Below, piece by piece: positions 1 through 19,987 of a stretch of DNA of 34,902 nt. The position numbers were made by a program, and so were the translations under genes. Location: assembly GCA_019693395.1 (NCBI GenBank), contig JAAMXP010001456.1, positions 60,277 through 95,178 of the forward strand. Direction: 5' to 3'. Every line of letters starts with the position of its first letter. Position 1 is the stretch's first letter. The stretch is from Ettlia oleoabundans. Lineage: Eukaryota; Chlorophyta; Chlorophyceae; Chlamydomonadales. The notes below the pieces were generated by a model. The model saw only the letters and a list, made by a program, of their open reading frames with translations. It searched no databases and was not told the origin of the DNA.

Positions 1-299
1 CTCGTGCAGCTACGCCTCAACCCTGGCGTGAACTCACCCTGGCGCCAAACTGGCCTAACGAGCATGCCCGGCCCGACCTCAAGCAAGCCTGGACCTTCTC
101 CTTGTCACCAACTATGTATCCATGTATTGTGTTGAAATCGCTGATTAGTTCACAGTCGCACTTCACATAAGGATGTGAATTGTTGCAATCATAGTTGGAC
201 CGATCAAGCTAACAGGATCAAGCATAAAATCAGCGGCAGTTTTAGAACACATAACATGCCAGCATGTTGATGGATTACGAGATGCCAGCTTTATACACC

Positions 300-770
300 A
301 GGATTCTAAGCAACGCTATTATATTGATAGCGGACAAATAATAGTTGAGCAGCTCTGCCATGTCCTTTGCTGCCTCCTGAGGTTGAGCTTCAGGACCGGG
401 CTGGGACTCAATCCCGCCCAGTCTAGGTACTTTAGCGATTCCTCAGGCAAAAGTCGGCGCCCCTGAGGCTATTGCTGCCTGGAAATAGGCCTCCGCGCCT
501 GGCCAGCCATCACTACCAGGGTACCAACGCGCCACTCAGGGATGCCGTCGAAATCAGGTCAGGGACAGGGCCGGCATTGAGGCTGGTGATCATGGCATCC
601 ATGGCCACCTTGATGGCAGTCCTTTGGCCTGGTCCCCAGGAGGGCCAATAAGGCGGCAGCGCTTCAGTTCATCTTCCTTCAACGGCGAGCCAGCTGCCGC
701 TAGCTCCCAGAATGGTTCGTATAAACTGCGACGAACGGTAGTTCAGGTGACCACCTTGAGCTAACCAGCT
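300..770 (-). pseudogene. Decayed coding remnant, family unknown
   Basis: Reading the minus strand from about 770 to 300, protein-like text runs through three frames. First comes LYEPFWELAAAGSPLKEDEL followed by KRCRLIGPPGDQA; after a shift, AIKVAMDAMITSLNAGPVPD and LISTASLSGA; after another shift, WYPGSDGWPGAEAYFQAAI, a stop, and then GGIESQPGPEAQPQEAAKD with MAELLNYYLSAINII. The pieces follow one another almost without gaps, which suggests an old gene broken by two frameshifts and a stop rather than chance. I do not recognise the family. It could be transposon-derived, or exons with unusual junctions. Confidence 0.4.
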
Positions 771-1083
771 TCTGGTATCAAAAATAGCTGCCCGGCGGCG
801 TCAGCATTGCTGCCGGGGGCAATACAGGTGCTCAGCCAGCGGCTCTGTGTGACGTCTTCCTTGCTCCCGCAGTCTGTGTTCTCAGATGACTCTTGTTAGC
901 CAGCTGCGTCTCTCTATTTACTGCTGTTGGCAGCAGGCTCGGCAAGTCAAACCTGCTGGCTGGCGCCACACCAGGATGCCCGCAGCGTGCCCTGCAGCCG
1001 GGAAAGCGCTGCTGGCCAGAGACAGTAGGGCTGGCCAAGCAGCTGACAAGTAGGCACCTTTCCTCTTGCCTTCCAGTCAGACA

Positions 1084-1162
1084 CATCGGATCAACGTGTT
1101 GGCATTAAAACTGCACAGGCCAGCATCGGATCAATGTGTTGGCATTAAAACTGCACAGGCCA
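1084..1162 (+). repeat. Two-copy tandem duplication, 40-base unit
   Basis: Two adjacent copies of a 40-base unit beginning CATCGGATCAACGTGTTGGC differ at one base in that stretch (ACGTG versus ATGTG). This looks like a recent slippage or unequal-exchange duplication in non-coding sequence. Confidence 0.9.
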
Positions 1163-2995
1163 CAAAAGCCACAGCCCCGCCATTCCAGCCGAACCTGCGC
1201 CCCCCCAGCCCAGGACCGGGACACGACGCAACAGTAAATAATGCTTACCAACACAAAACATCCACATTCCTCCATCTACAACACCCCCGGCAACAGCCAC
1301 ACAGATTACAACAACCAACGAGGAGCCCTGCATGTTTATGTTACACCCCCGCCCTGCAAATCACCCTGCATGCTATGCATTGGAACCCATGAAACAAACT
1401 AGCAGTACAATCAAGACAGCACATGGCTCCACTCAAGCCCGCCGCTTGTATTACAGCGTACTGCCCCGCTCCCCAGCACTGCAATGATACCAGGGGCAGG
1501 GCATGCCACCCGAAGCAACAGCTCCAGATTTCGATCCTCCACCCAGGCCTGTCTCCTTCTCCCTTGTTTCAAAAGTCACCGACCAGGCCAGTGGTCTGTA
1601 TTTTGCTGGTCGATCTTAGCGTGCCACTGCAGGTATCACTGCAGTACTACAGGATGCACGGTGGATCGAGCACGGCGTTCGGCATATGGTGAATTGCGCC
1701 CCTTGCAGTCCAAAAGCGGTCCTGCTACCAGCAGTGACTTTAGCAGAACCATGGAGCGCAATGCAACAAGCTGCTCAATCAATCCCGCCTTGACGCTGGC
1801 TGGCCCGGCTGCTAGCTTCGTCAACTGGAGTTGATGGCCTGCACCTTTGTTGTGAAACTTGCTGACCCACCCTCCCTCCCTTCACTGATACACTTACTTC
1901 CTACTGTCTGATCCCCTTGTGCTTGTGCTCCCCACCTTTCCAACATAAGGTAGACATAGACAGACATAGAAGAGCCGTGCCCTGCTCGGGCCCCTGAGAC
2001 ATGGGTGCAAAGAGCCATGAAACGCTCGAAACACGGATGTAATCCTACAGCTGCCTCGTCATTCCGGTCCATTCAGCCAAAAGTTATGGTGTACGTATTT
2101 GCTGTCCCTCAGTAAATCTGGTTCACGCGGCGGTGACCAGCGTGAGAAGCACAAGACCCGGTTGGACGGGGTTTCGACGAATATGGGAAGAAAGCGAGGA
2201 TATTTTGTTGGGCTTTGGTGGGCTTTACAGTGTTCAGCAGTGTGTGAATGCTGGTGAGAAGCTTTAATCAGCTGAGAGCTCTGGATACCGAAACCGTCTA
2301 CACTTACTTCCGCAGCACAGGTGCTCTTCGCTACCGGGGCTCGCAGAATATTGCACGTTATAAGAAGTGTCTTTTTAACGCGTATACTGCACAGAGTATA
2401 CGGCTATGTAGTGTGACGGTCGCTGAGCTACGGTACCTTGGGTTGTGAGCGTGCGCGCTTTCGCTGTTTTGGGATTCCGGTGGTTGATTGCGTTTTCCTT
2501 GGTAACTGCTCAGAATGTTATCGTGCTCGAAGTTACTGAAAGTCAACTTACAATCTACTACCCTTTCCTTTGTAGTCCGGCCTCATTCACGAGCGCAACC
2601 AGCACTGCAGAAATCCCTGGGGCAGGGCAGGCCTTCCGAGCATGGCTCGAGTTATAACTCTATTTGTTCACTCCCTACGGTATCAACCAGCTACCAGTGA
2701 GGAGCGCCTGATGTGCTGTTGTTTGGCTTGCCCTTCGCTGCCCGGTTTGCCTTCCTTCCAGGCTCTTCACGAGAGGAACAGGGCACGGTTATGCCTTCAC
2801 TGACATTCCTACAAGCGAGGACGCAAAGGTGGGTGCAATAGCCTGTACATTCACTTGCGCCCCCCACCCCCCCCACACACCCACCGTCAGGCGCAGCCAC
2901 CCACCACGACATGACCACGGCCACCACCATGCTCCATGCAAACATGCAGCTGCTGGCTGGGCGCTGCTTAGCCCTGCCAAGCGATCACTTGACAG

Positions 2996-3000
2996 TTACA
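2996..3000 (-). terminator. Candidate TGTAA poly(A) signal of RPB2
   Basis: TGTAA on the minus strand lies about 185 bases beyond the RPB2 stop codon. TGTAA is the usual polyadenylation signal in chlorophyceaen algae such as Chlamydomonas. A five-base word is common by chance, and comparable signals were not found close behind TGD2 or NAGK, so this is tentative. Confidence 0.35.
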
Positions 3001-3183
3001 TGCATGATGCCTAGAAGCCTCACTACATGAAGTACACACCAAACAACAAAAGGCCAAACGCATGAGCCAAGCGGAAAACGTGGGCAGACAGAGATAAGCA
3101 CCAAAAGCAAGCAGGAGTTGGAAATGACAGTGCAGAGGTAAAAAGAACTTTCGATATGGTAGTTTAAGACCAGCTTCAACGCA

Positions 3184-13044
<9,861 letters not shown>

Positions 13045-13453
13045 CGCCACCGGCGGTCCTCGCCGCCAGCGAGTTGTTCCAAAATGAGAGAAACAAGCGT
13101 CCAGGTGAGCACACACATCAGAGGGTTGTGAAAGGAAGAGAAACTTGTACCTCAGCGGTACAGATCCTCAAAAGGAAAATGAAGTGTGTCGGCAACCTCC
13201 CAAGGAAGCTTCGACGATTGATTGAAGCCTAAAAAGGCCGAGATTGCGGTTGCATAGGGACTAGGCTTTGTACCAAGCTTTGTTCAAGGCTTTGTGCCAT
13301 CATGCCAGGCCCTGGGTTGCTTTGGGGCTAAAGGCGTTTCAAGCCTCCTGGCGGCGGCGGCGCCACAGGGTGCCAAATCAGCATCTGAGCTTGCACTCGT
13401 GTGCTCCCAAGCCACATACGTTGCCTGTCACATGAGGAAGGGATCCCTAAAAC

Positions 13454-13576
13454 CGGCCTGTCGGATAAGCGGGCCTGTCCTGCCTCAGGGGATCGAGAAG
13501 CACGGTCGTGGCGTGGGAGGGGGGGGCCCGCGGTGAACCCCCCGGAGGTCAACAGGCCCGCTTGTCCGACAGGCCG
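13454..13576. repeat. Inverted-repeat mini-element with 25-base arms
   Basis: Arm 13454-13478 (CGGCCTGTCGGATAAGCGGG plus CCTGT) is matched by the reverse complement of 13552-13576 with one mismatch. The similarity weakens inward for about 15 more bases, with CCTCAGGGG facing CCTCCGGGG. The loop is very G-rich (GGGAGGGGGGGGCCCGCGG). It could be a short MITE-like element or a strong cruciform/hairpin. It sits about 410 bases upstream of the RPB2 start codon. Confidence 0.75.
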
Positions 13577-14671
13577 ATTTACCAGTATCTACATTGGCCG
13601 CCAGGGGCCGTCAGGGGCGGGAATTTTGAGTCTCAGGGGGGCGGGAAGACACGGGGGCCCGGCGCCCGCTGCGCGAAGTTCGTCGGGACGCATGTAATGT
13701 TTGTTTTAAAGGCCTGCGTCGCGAGGAGCCCCTCCTCGGAGGCATGCCTCTGTTGCAACGCATTTGTTACGGCGGGAACCGCGGGAATCTGTGCCTCAGC
13801 CTCGTTCAGGGCCTGCAGGGAGTGAGTTCGTGGTTGTAGTGCTGGCAGCACCCTGCGATGAGGTGGTGCCCGACGGGTTTAGGCTAGTCGCAGACTGTGT
13901 TAGGCGCAACATGCAGACCGACACTGATGTCTCTCCAAGCCAGGCGCCCGGGGCGGTGTCGCGCCTCCACCGCCGACGGCGGCTCGAAAGCTCTCCGGCG
14001 CTACAGCAACGGCACACCAGCACCAAGCCTCCGGCACATCGGTGGCAGCCCAGACACCACGACGCAACAAGCGGGCAGCTCAGCAGGACATAACGCCGGA
14101 ATTTATCAGACGCGCGGCAGGGGCGGCGGCAGCGGCGGCACCAGCGGCAGCGGGGTCCGAGACGCCTGCTGCGGCAGCAGGGACGATGACAGCAGCATTG
14201 GGTGCCACCGCGGAAGTGCGATGAGAAGTTGAAAGCTTCCCGGTTGGGTGGCCGGTACAGAACAACCCACATTTGGGCCGTTGCTAATGCGTGCCTCTCG
14301 CACCGCCGCGTGCATTCAATACTGTTTTCATGAGTCGAAGATCTTTTTTCAGCCTTCAGAGGCCGTCTCGCGCCCAAGTCTTCCGCGATCACATGTGCTT
14401 CGCCCTGGGCAGTCCTTCACCGCGGGCTTCTGGGCCGTGGAAAAGTTAGGATTGGGTTGAGGAATTCATATTTCGTGCGGCAGCCATGCGAGGCTAACCC
14501 AGTAGGGTACTTCTTCTAGGAGCGGACGGCACGGCACAACACAGGCAAATTCACTGCTGTGCAGGGCTCCTTGATTCTGACTGGACCTGCTTCAGCCGGT
14601 TAGATACAGTGGTTACCAAGGTATCTTAAGTAAATTGCAGTTTTCATGCACAACATGAGGCCAGGCTCACA

Positions 14672-15312
14672 CTAGTGGCAGCAGTTCATTGGTTTGGGCG
14701 GTGGGCGGGGCAGCGGGCACCACAGCGACGGGCGCTGCCAGCACTGCTTGCATACCAACATTGACTGAAGTTGGGCATCGTGAACGTGCTGCTGGAGTGC
14801 TGCTGCAGCCGCTGTGTTTCCATGCATCGAGTAAGGCAGGAACATTTGCTGCTGCCGGGTGAGTATCAATCCCCAAAGTGGGGGTGGCCGCATCAAAGAT
14901 CCGCCAACCAGTGGCACTTGCTGCCGTGCCTGCTGTTGCTGCTGTTCCTGCTGCAAAAGCTGATGACGCTGCACCAACAGCTGTTGCGATTGTACAGCAG
15001 GCACCAGGGAGGGCGCCTGATGCTGCCGCAAAGCTTCAACTGCTGCATGCGCCTGGGTGCGCCCTCGTGCCTGTTCTAGGTTAACAATCAGGTTGGCCAC
15101 ATCACGCAGCGCTGCTCATCGTCCTTGGCAGCTGGGAATCCGCTGGGTGCAGTGCGCACATGCTTGGTCTGGGGGCTCCATGGCTGACTTTGCTTGCCGA
15201 CAGCCACGTTGTCGGCGTTCTCAGCAGCCCGCTCGCCCTCTGGTGCTGTGTTGTTACCTGATGGCCCTCTGGCCCGCTTGGTGCGTTTCTGTAAGGAAGC
15301 GGGTGCAATCAA
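14672..15312 (-). pseudogene. Frameshifted Gln/Ala-rich coding block, related to 30529-30897
   Basis: On the minus strand a start at 15312 opens MIAPASLQKRTKRARGPSGN and continues to PWSPQTKHVRTA and GFPAAKDDEQ, then meets a stop. Shifting one base just after DDEQ recovers LRDVANLIVNLEQARGRTQA, then APSLVPAV, a glutamine-rich run and a hydrophobic Ala/Pro-rich tail. The same order (PWGPQTRRVRTA, FPAAKEDEQ, APSLVPTL) occurs at 30529-30897. The basic start resembles a nuclear-localisation signal. The single-base break suggests a pseudogene, unless it is a sequencing error. Function unknown. Confidence 0.5.
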
Positions 15313-15859
15313 TGCAGATGTGAAACCGCGGTTACTTTTCCGTGTGTTGTGCAGTAACAGGTCCAGAGCGGCTCAAAGGCGGCGCCGGCGCCGCACCTTG
15401 TTTGGTATATGTGCGCGGTACTTTGTTTGCCGGGAGCCTGCCGGGAGCCGGGAGCATGCCAGCCGCTTTCAATTTCGTTGTGCACAATGAAAAGGTCGCG
15501 TTTGAACGGGTGCAACTATTTGATGATTTGCGACCTTCATCCAGCTTCTAGGAGAGTGCACCGGCAACTAGTTTGCTGCCACCGCCGTGGGTACTAGCCG
15601 CACCCACCCCTGCACTGAGTACAATGCAAAAATTTATGTAGCCCCAAACTTGACACCTCTTATTTCGGTCAGCATGGCAGAATGTGAATGGAGCTGCCGT
15701 TGCAGCGGAGCAGACATGCACTGCAAGCGTACCAAATGTGTGGTGCTGCCGTTGCCCACCGTGCTGGCGGCAGGGCTGCCGCCTGCACTCAGGACAGTAA
15801 ACGAGGCATTGCTGAACGCAGAACTACATGCCTGCCACCAGAAAAGATAGCCGAGGTAG

Positions 15860-16115
15860 CCCGGGGCACAACCACAGCGTACAACATTTTCCTGGCATGG
15901 CTCAAAGGAGAGCAGCACCCACTCAGGGCAGGGTGTGCGCTGCAGCGACCCCGTGGAGCGGCTCTACTACACCAGTGGGGCCTTTGCTGACAGCAAGTCA
16001 GTGTGCAGCTACTGTGCGGCTAGCGATGCAACAGTGGATGCTGAGCTTCAGCGGTGCTGCCAACCTGTGCTTCCTGCCTTGAGGCAGGGTGGAAAGCCAT
16101 CACACATCAGCCAAT
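15860..16115 (+). pseudogene. Cys-rich coding remnant, family unknown
   Basis: A plus-strand frame reads RCSDPVERLYYTSGAFADSK followed by SVCSYCAASDATVDAELQRC and VLPALRQGGKP before a stop. The CX2C pair and the spacing to a later cysteine followed by VLP look like a zinc-ribbon tail of the kind seen at the ends of some eukaryotic transposon proteins; that comparison is from memory and weak. Another frame immediately upstream (15690-15850, VVLPLPTVLAAGLPPALRTV) also looks protein-like, so the remnant may start earlier and be frameshifted. No start codon or splice sites could be fixed. Confidence 0.3.
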
Positions 16116-16509
16116 AAACCAGGTGCATGACGGACAGGCAGCCAGAGACAACAAGAGAGCCAAGGTGCAAGCAGCCTCCGACGCTGCTGCTAGGGCAGGC
16201 AGCAGCCAGGGCAGCGGAGGACCGCGGCAGGGGCAGGGGGTAGAGGCAATTAGTGGGCTTGTGTTTGTTTCAAAATTTTGAACAACATATTTCCCCTTCC
16301 AATTTAGCTAGCACGTTGATAGGCGTTGCAAAACCATGCTGTGCGTCAGTTTGGCGGCAAGAGAAACATTTTGGTATGACGTAAGTCTTTCGTGTCCCAG
16401 CCTCCCTCCCTCCTCTCTTTTCTCAATCTTATAGTTGCCAAACCAAAAGGCGCTGCAGCCTAAGTTGGACACATGATAAGAATAATTGTGAAACAGCAAC
16501 AGCGCGACT

Positions 16510-16921
16510 TTTATTGCGGTTTGCAGAGCCACGTTCCGAAATTCAGCCTCAGTGTTGAGCACGCTGACTTGGCCAGCCAGGTTTCAACCTGTCAGCCAGG
16601 GGCCACGCTGCCAGGCCGCAAATCGGCCCCAAAACTTGCCAACAGCTGTGCAAAGTGCTGAACGGTGGCAAATAAGCGAGAAACGCGAACAACACGAGGC
16701 CAGTTGGTCAACGCGCCGATTTTGCCCCCTTTTTCGCTCGCAAAACCGATTACTGCTTCTCATTACGTTTATCAAGGTCTGAGAGGGTATGGAAGAGGTT
16801 TTGGGCTCGTCTGCGGCGACTCAAACCTGGCCGCGGACAGGTTGAAACCTGGCCGGCCAAATCATCGTGCACAGCACTGAGGCTGAATATCGGAACATGG
16901 CTTTGCAAATCGCAACAATAG
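16510..16921. repeat. Fold-back element with imperfect arms of about 90 bases
   Basis: Sequence 16510-16597 matches the reverse complement of about 16834-16921. Shared words include ATTCAGCCTCAGTG, GGCCAGCCAGG/GGCCGGCCAGG and GTTTCAACCTGTC. The arms are diverged at roughly one base in five and flank a 236-base centre. The same peptide-like string (LQSHVPxFSLS) appears when each arm is read inward, simply because the arms match. I take it as a non-autonomous fold-back or MITE-type element in the region upstream of the 17697 gene. Confidence 0.75.
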
Positions 16922-17696
16922 CATGGGCGACTGCTATGATGCTTGCGTGTATGTAGACCCCGGAGCCTCACGCCGTTGGCCCAGCAGAAGCAAAAGCAGC
17001 AGCTCACCCTGTCGCACATTACTTTTCAGAGGCGTCGGCGCGTGATCGGCGGCCTGAAAACGCTATACCTCCTCTGTAGCTGAAGCTCTAGCGAGAGTCA
17101 TTCTTGTGTTCTGACGGCGCACCCGCCCTGTTCTGCGGCGGATTTATTTTGCACGAACTCAACCAACTTCACCAAGTGCAAGGTAGCTGGTGGGCCGCTA
17201 AGGGGTTCTCGACGGGAGCCCCGTGTTCGCCGACACTCGTCTTCTGTCTCCGCTCTTTGTCTCGTTGCGTATACCGACTTACCAATTCGGTGTCGTAAGT
17301 TGGGGAACCATTTTGCGCCAATGAGTGCACGCCTCACACCAGCCACGAGTTCAGCCTTCGGACCATGATGACCTGGTATGCATTTATGGTGCTGATATTC
17401 TATTATTAGATCCGAAGGGCAGCGGTGGGCTGGGCAGGTGGGAAGGGCCCGCTTCGCCCCTGCAGGGAAGTCTTGGCCACTGGGTCTCGCTTATCGGCCC
17501 TGCGACCCTGCGACCGCTCCCTTATCCGGACCCAAGTTCCGTTTGTGAACTTATTTTATTGTGAACTTATTTAAGCAGCTGCCACAAACACCGTCGCTCG
17601 CCTGTTCCTCCGCGTATCTGCAGAACCTGGCGTCCCGCCGGCCCTGCACACTTGTGTTAAGGGCGCAATTCTCCAACCTGCGAACACCACAGGGCC

Positions 17697-19987
17697 ATGG
17701 ATAGTTCTTTTGCTTCGCAGCTTGAACGAATCGGGGCAGTGGTTGTCACATGCAGTGGACCAGGATCGTTAGCGCCGGCCAAGCCAGCAACCTCGTTGGA
17801 CCTTGCAGCTGCTGCATTCGCTCCCCGCGCGGTTGCAGCTGTGGATGCGCCGGCAGCATGCAGCGAGATGAGTGACACTCATCTGCTGGCCCTTACAGAC
17901 ACTGCTTCACTCACAGCAGACCAGCTGGACCGCCGCCACCATTTGCTGCGCCACAGGTGTGGGTGGTGGTGTGGGTGCCATGGTAGGGTGTGTGCATGAG
18001 TGATTAGAGGCAGTGTCAGCCACTTTTTCTGTGCCCTGTAATCAACGGGGTGCAGCCACACCTGCTTCTCCTCACCAAGCTCACTTCTGATCGCTGTCAA
18101 ATGGATTTGTATCCAATGTGGCAGACTCGTTTTCGCATGTTGTCAGGGTACAACATGCAAAGCCGTGGTAGTCTGCCCTTCGCACCAATGTTACTCTTAA
18201 ACTTCTGACACAGGTCCAGTCCCTCTGTGCAGCCTGCCTGATTGCGCTCGTGGCGAGTCAGTGCTCGTGCATTTTGAGGCAGGCAGTGTGCATGAAGCAG
18301 TTAAGATGATCAAGAAGATGAGCCAGCGGGACCTGCAAGCAAAGTTTAAACTCGTGAGTGTAGCAAAACTGGCATGTTTGTAGACAGCAGTTGTGCTTGG
18401 ACAGGTAATTTCGAGTGTGTCGTTGGGCTTCTGATCCTGACTGATGCCGTGCATGCCCCTAACAGCCCAGAGCCGGATCCTGACAAGGGTGCTGATGGTG
18501 TGGGAAACAGGCTCTGGCTTCATAGCAGCAGCACACGCTTTGACGTCGGTCTTACGCAACACTAGCCAGTTATTGATTCAGTCTGGTTCTGCTGCCTGCA
18601 ACATGTGTTCTCTCTTTACTCTGCAGGTTTACGGAGCAAAGACTTTCTCCAACAACAACAACTGGTTGCGACGCAAGCTCTTTGAGGCCATTGGTGTTGA
18701 TCCTGCAAAGGGTGCCATCAAAAAGGTATCTAATGGCAGCAGCGGGGGAGGCGGGCGGCGCCGGCGTGTAGGCGCAGCCCCTGGGCGTGGAGTGCGGGCG
18801 TCGCGTGTGCCACGCACAGTGACTTTGCAAAGTGCGGGCGCTGATGTTGACTGGTTTTCGCCTCGCGGCGCCTATCCTTACCGGCAAGCGGACACTCTGG
18901 AGTACGAGGGGCAGTCCCAGGAGCGGTATGCCAACATGGAGGCAGGAGACGAAGAAGATGAGGATCATAACAATGTAGCAGAGGCGCTGTTGGCCCTTGC
19001 GGACACAGCAGTTGGTTCCCACGAGGAGAGCTGCAGGTATGTGTGCGAGCCACCTGGGGGTGCTAAGGATCTGCTGTGTTGCCCCCTTGATGACTTTCCG
19101 TGATACAACTGTTTGTTGTCACAGGCTGAGGTTGTGGATGGCAGTTGGTTGCTTGTGTTGTGCAGCTGAGGAGGTTGCGTGTTGCTCTCTAGGGCTTGTG
19201 ATGTGCGTGTGCAGCTTGTTTGCTGTTGTTGCAGTATTCTTGCCTGTCTGTATGTAACATGCGCCATGTCGTTGTAGGTAACTTGTGTTACTTGCTGGGC
19301 TTCCCAGACCGAATGCTTTTGCACAGGACTATGTGGCTGTAGGCAAAATTTTGCTGGCGGCGATTGTTGTGCGGCCAAACTGAGTTGCTGGGGCGCATTT
19401 ACATTCGTCGGGAATTGCTGTTTCGTTTTGCTTTTTTTCTTTTGCCAAGTGACCACACACGTCCATCTCCCCTCTGTGTGTGCAGCCATGGCTCCCAACG
19501 CAGCTTGAATGTTGCGGCTGGGGATCAGGTCCTGGCTGAAGGGACGCCGGGGGCTGTAAAGGAAGAGAGCGATGGCAGATCAACCGCCTGTGAACCTCCC
19601 CTGCTACTGGAGCAGCATGGGCAGCACCTACTGGCCACACGGAACCATCTGCAAGCACAGGGCGGGCCACCCATGTCAGAGTGGCTGGAAATGGTGCAGC
19701 AGCATGCAGCAGCAGCTGCAGCTGCTGGTGGTGATGCATCTCAGATTCGTGCTGCTGTTGCTGCCGCAGCCTCCATTCTCCACCCAATAGTGTCTGCTGG
19801 CATCGGCTTACTGTCACCGCCATCAGCTGGCCAGTTAGTGGGCAGCTGGTCTGCCGTTCCAGTGCTGCCCCTGTTCCAGGCGCCGACGGTGCAGCATGGC
19901 TTGCTCAGTGCACTTCGCCACGGTATGGCCACGCAGCATGCCATGCCACCAGGCATGCCACCATTGTTTGCTGCTGCTGCTAAGTGA
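17697..19987 (+). CDS. Unassigned, probably nuclear protein of 430 residues, four exons
   Basis: Exons: 17697-17956, 18233-18353, 18627-19036, 19486-19987; all donors are GT, all acceptors AG, and phases agree. The start sits in a favourable context (GGGCCATGG). Residues 1-87 are Ala/Ser-rich with no clear signal peptide. Residues about 115-165 hold the most conserved-looking part: MSQRDLQAKFKL joined across intron 2 to VYGAKTFSNNNNWLRRKLFE and AIG. The pattern F-x3-[FY]-G-x2-T-x-S-x-N-x2-WL-x-R-[KR]-L resembles a short module I remember from plant nuclear proteins and bacterial DUF2924, but I cannot confirm kinship. A Gly/Arg stretch (SGGGGRRRR, near 168) looks like a DNA-binding tail or nuclear signal, followed by an acidic run (GDEEDED) and an Ala/Met/Pro-rich C-terminus. 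A chromatin or transcription role is inference only. The first AG after intron 1 (CACAG|GTCC) would hit a stop, so TGTGCAG|CCTG was chosen. Confidence 0.8.

Larger units (their letters stand above)
1..3183. other. Spacer left of RPB2
   Basis: Apart from the decayed remnant (about 300-770), the 40-base tandem duplication (1084-1162) and the RPB2 3' flank, I see no supportable gene. Reading frames here are under 120 codons and resemble no family I know. A short minus-strand stretch at 1690-1820 reads LTKLAAGPASVKAGLIEQLV and could be one exon of an unseen gene, but nothing around it supports that. C-rich runs occur at about 2860-2885. Confidence 0.5.
13045..17696. other. 4.65 kb spacer between divergent genes RPB2 and the 430-residue gene
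   Basis: It should hold the promoters of both flanking genes, but I see no clear TATA box. It contains a 25-base inverted-repeat pair (13454-13576), an alanine/GCG-repeat-rich stretch (about 13970-14225), a frameshifted coding block (14672-15312), a Cys-rich coding remnant (about 15860-16115) and a fold-back element (16510-16921). A plus-strand frame near 13970-14224 (VAPPPPTAARKLSGATATAH, later PRRNKRAAQQDITPEFIRRA plus an alanine-rich tail) could be a gene 3' end but has no visible start. Confidence 0.5.

Noticed and set aside
13796..14392. Minus-strand open frame of 198 codons rich in Arg and Cys
   Set aside because: Its composition follows the GC-rich CGN/GCN repeats of the region; no domain, no splice support.
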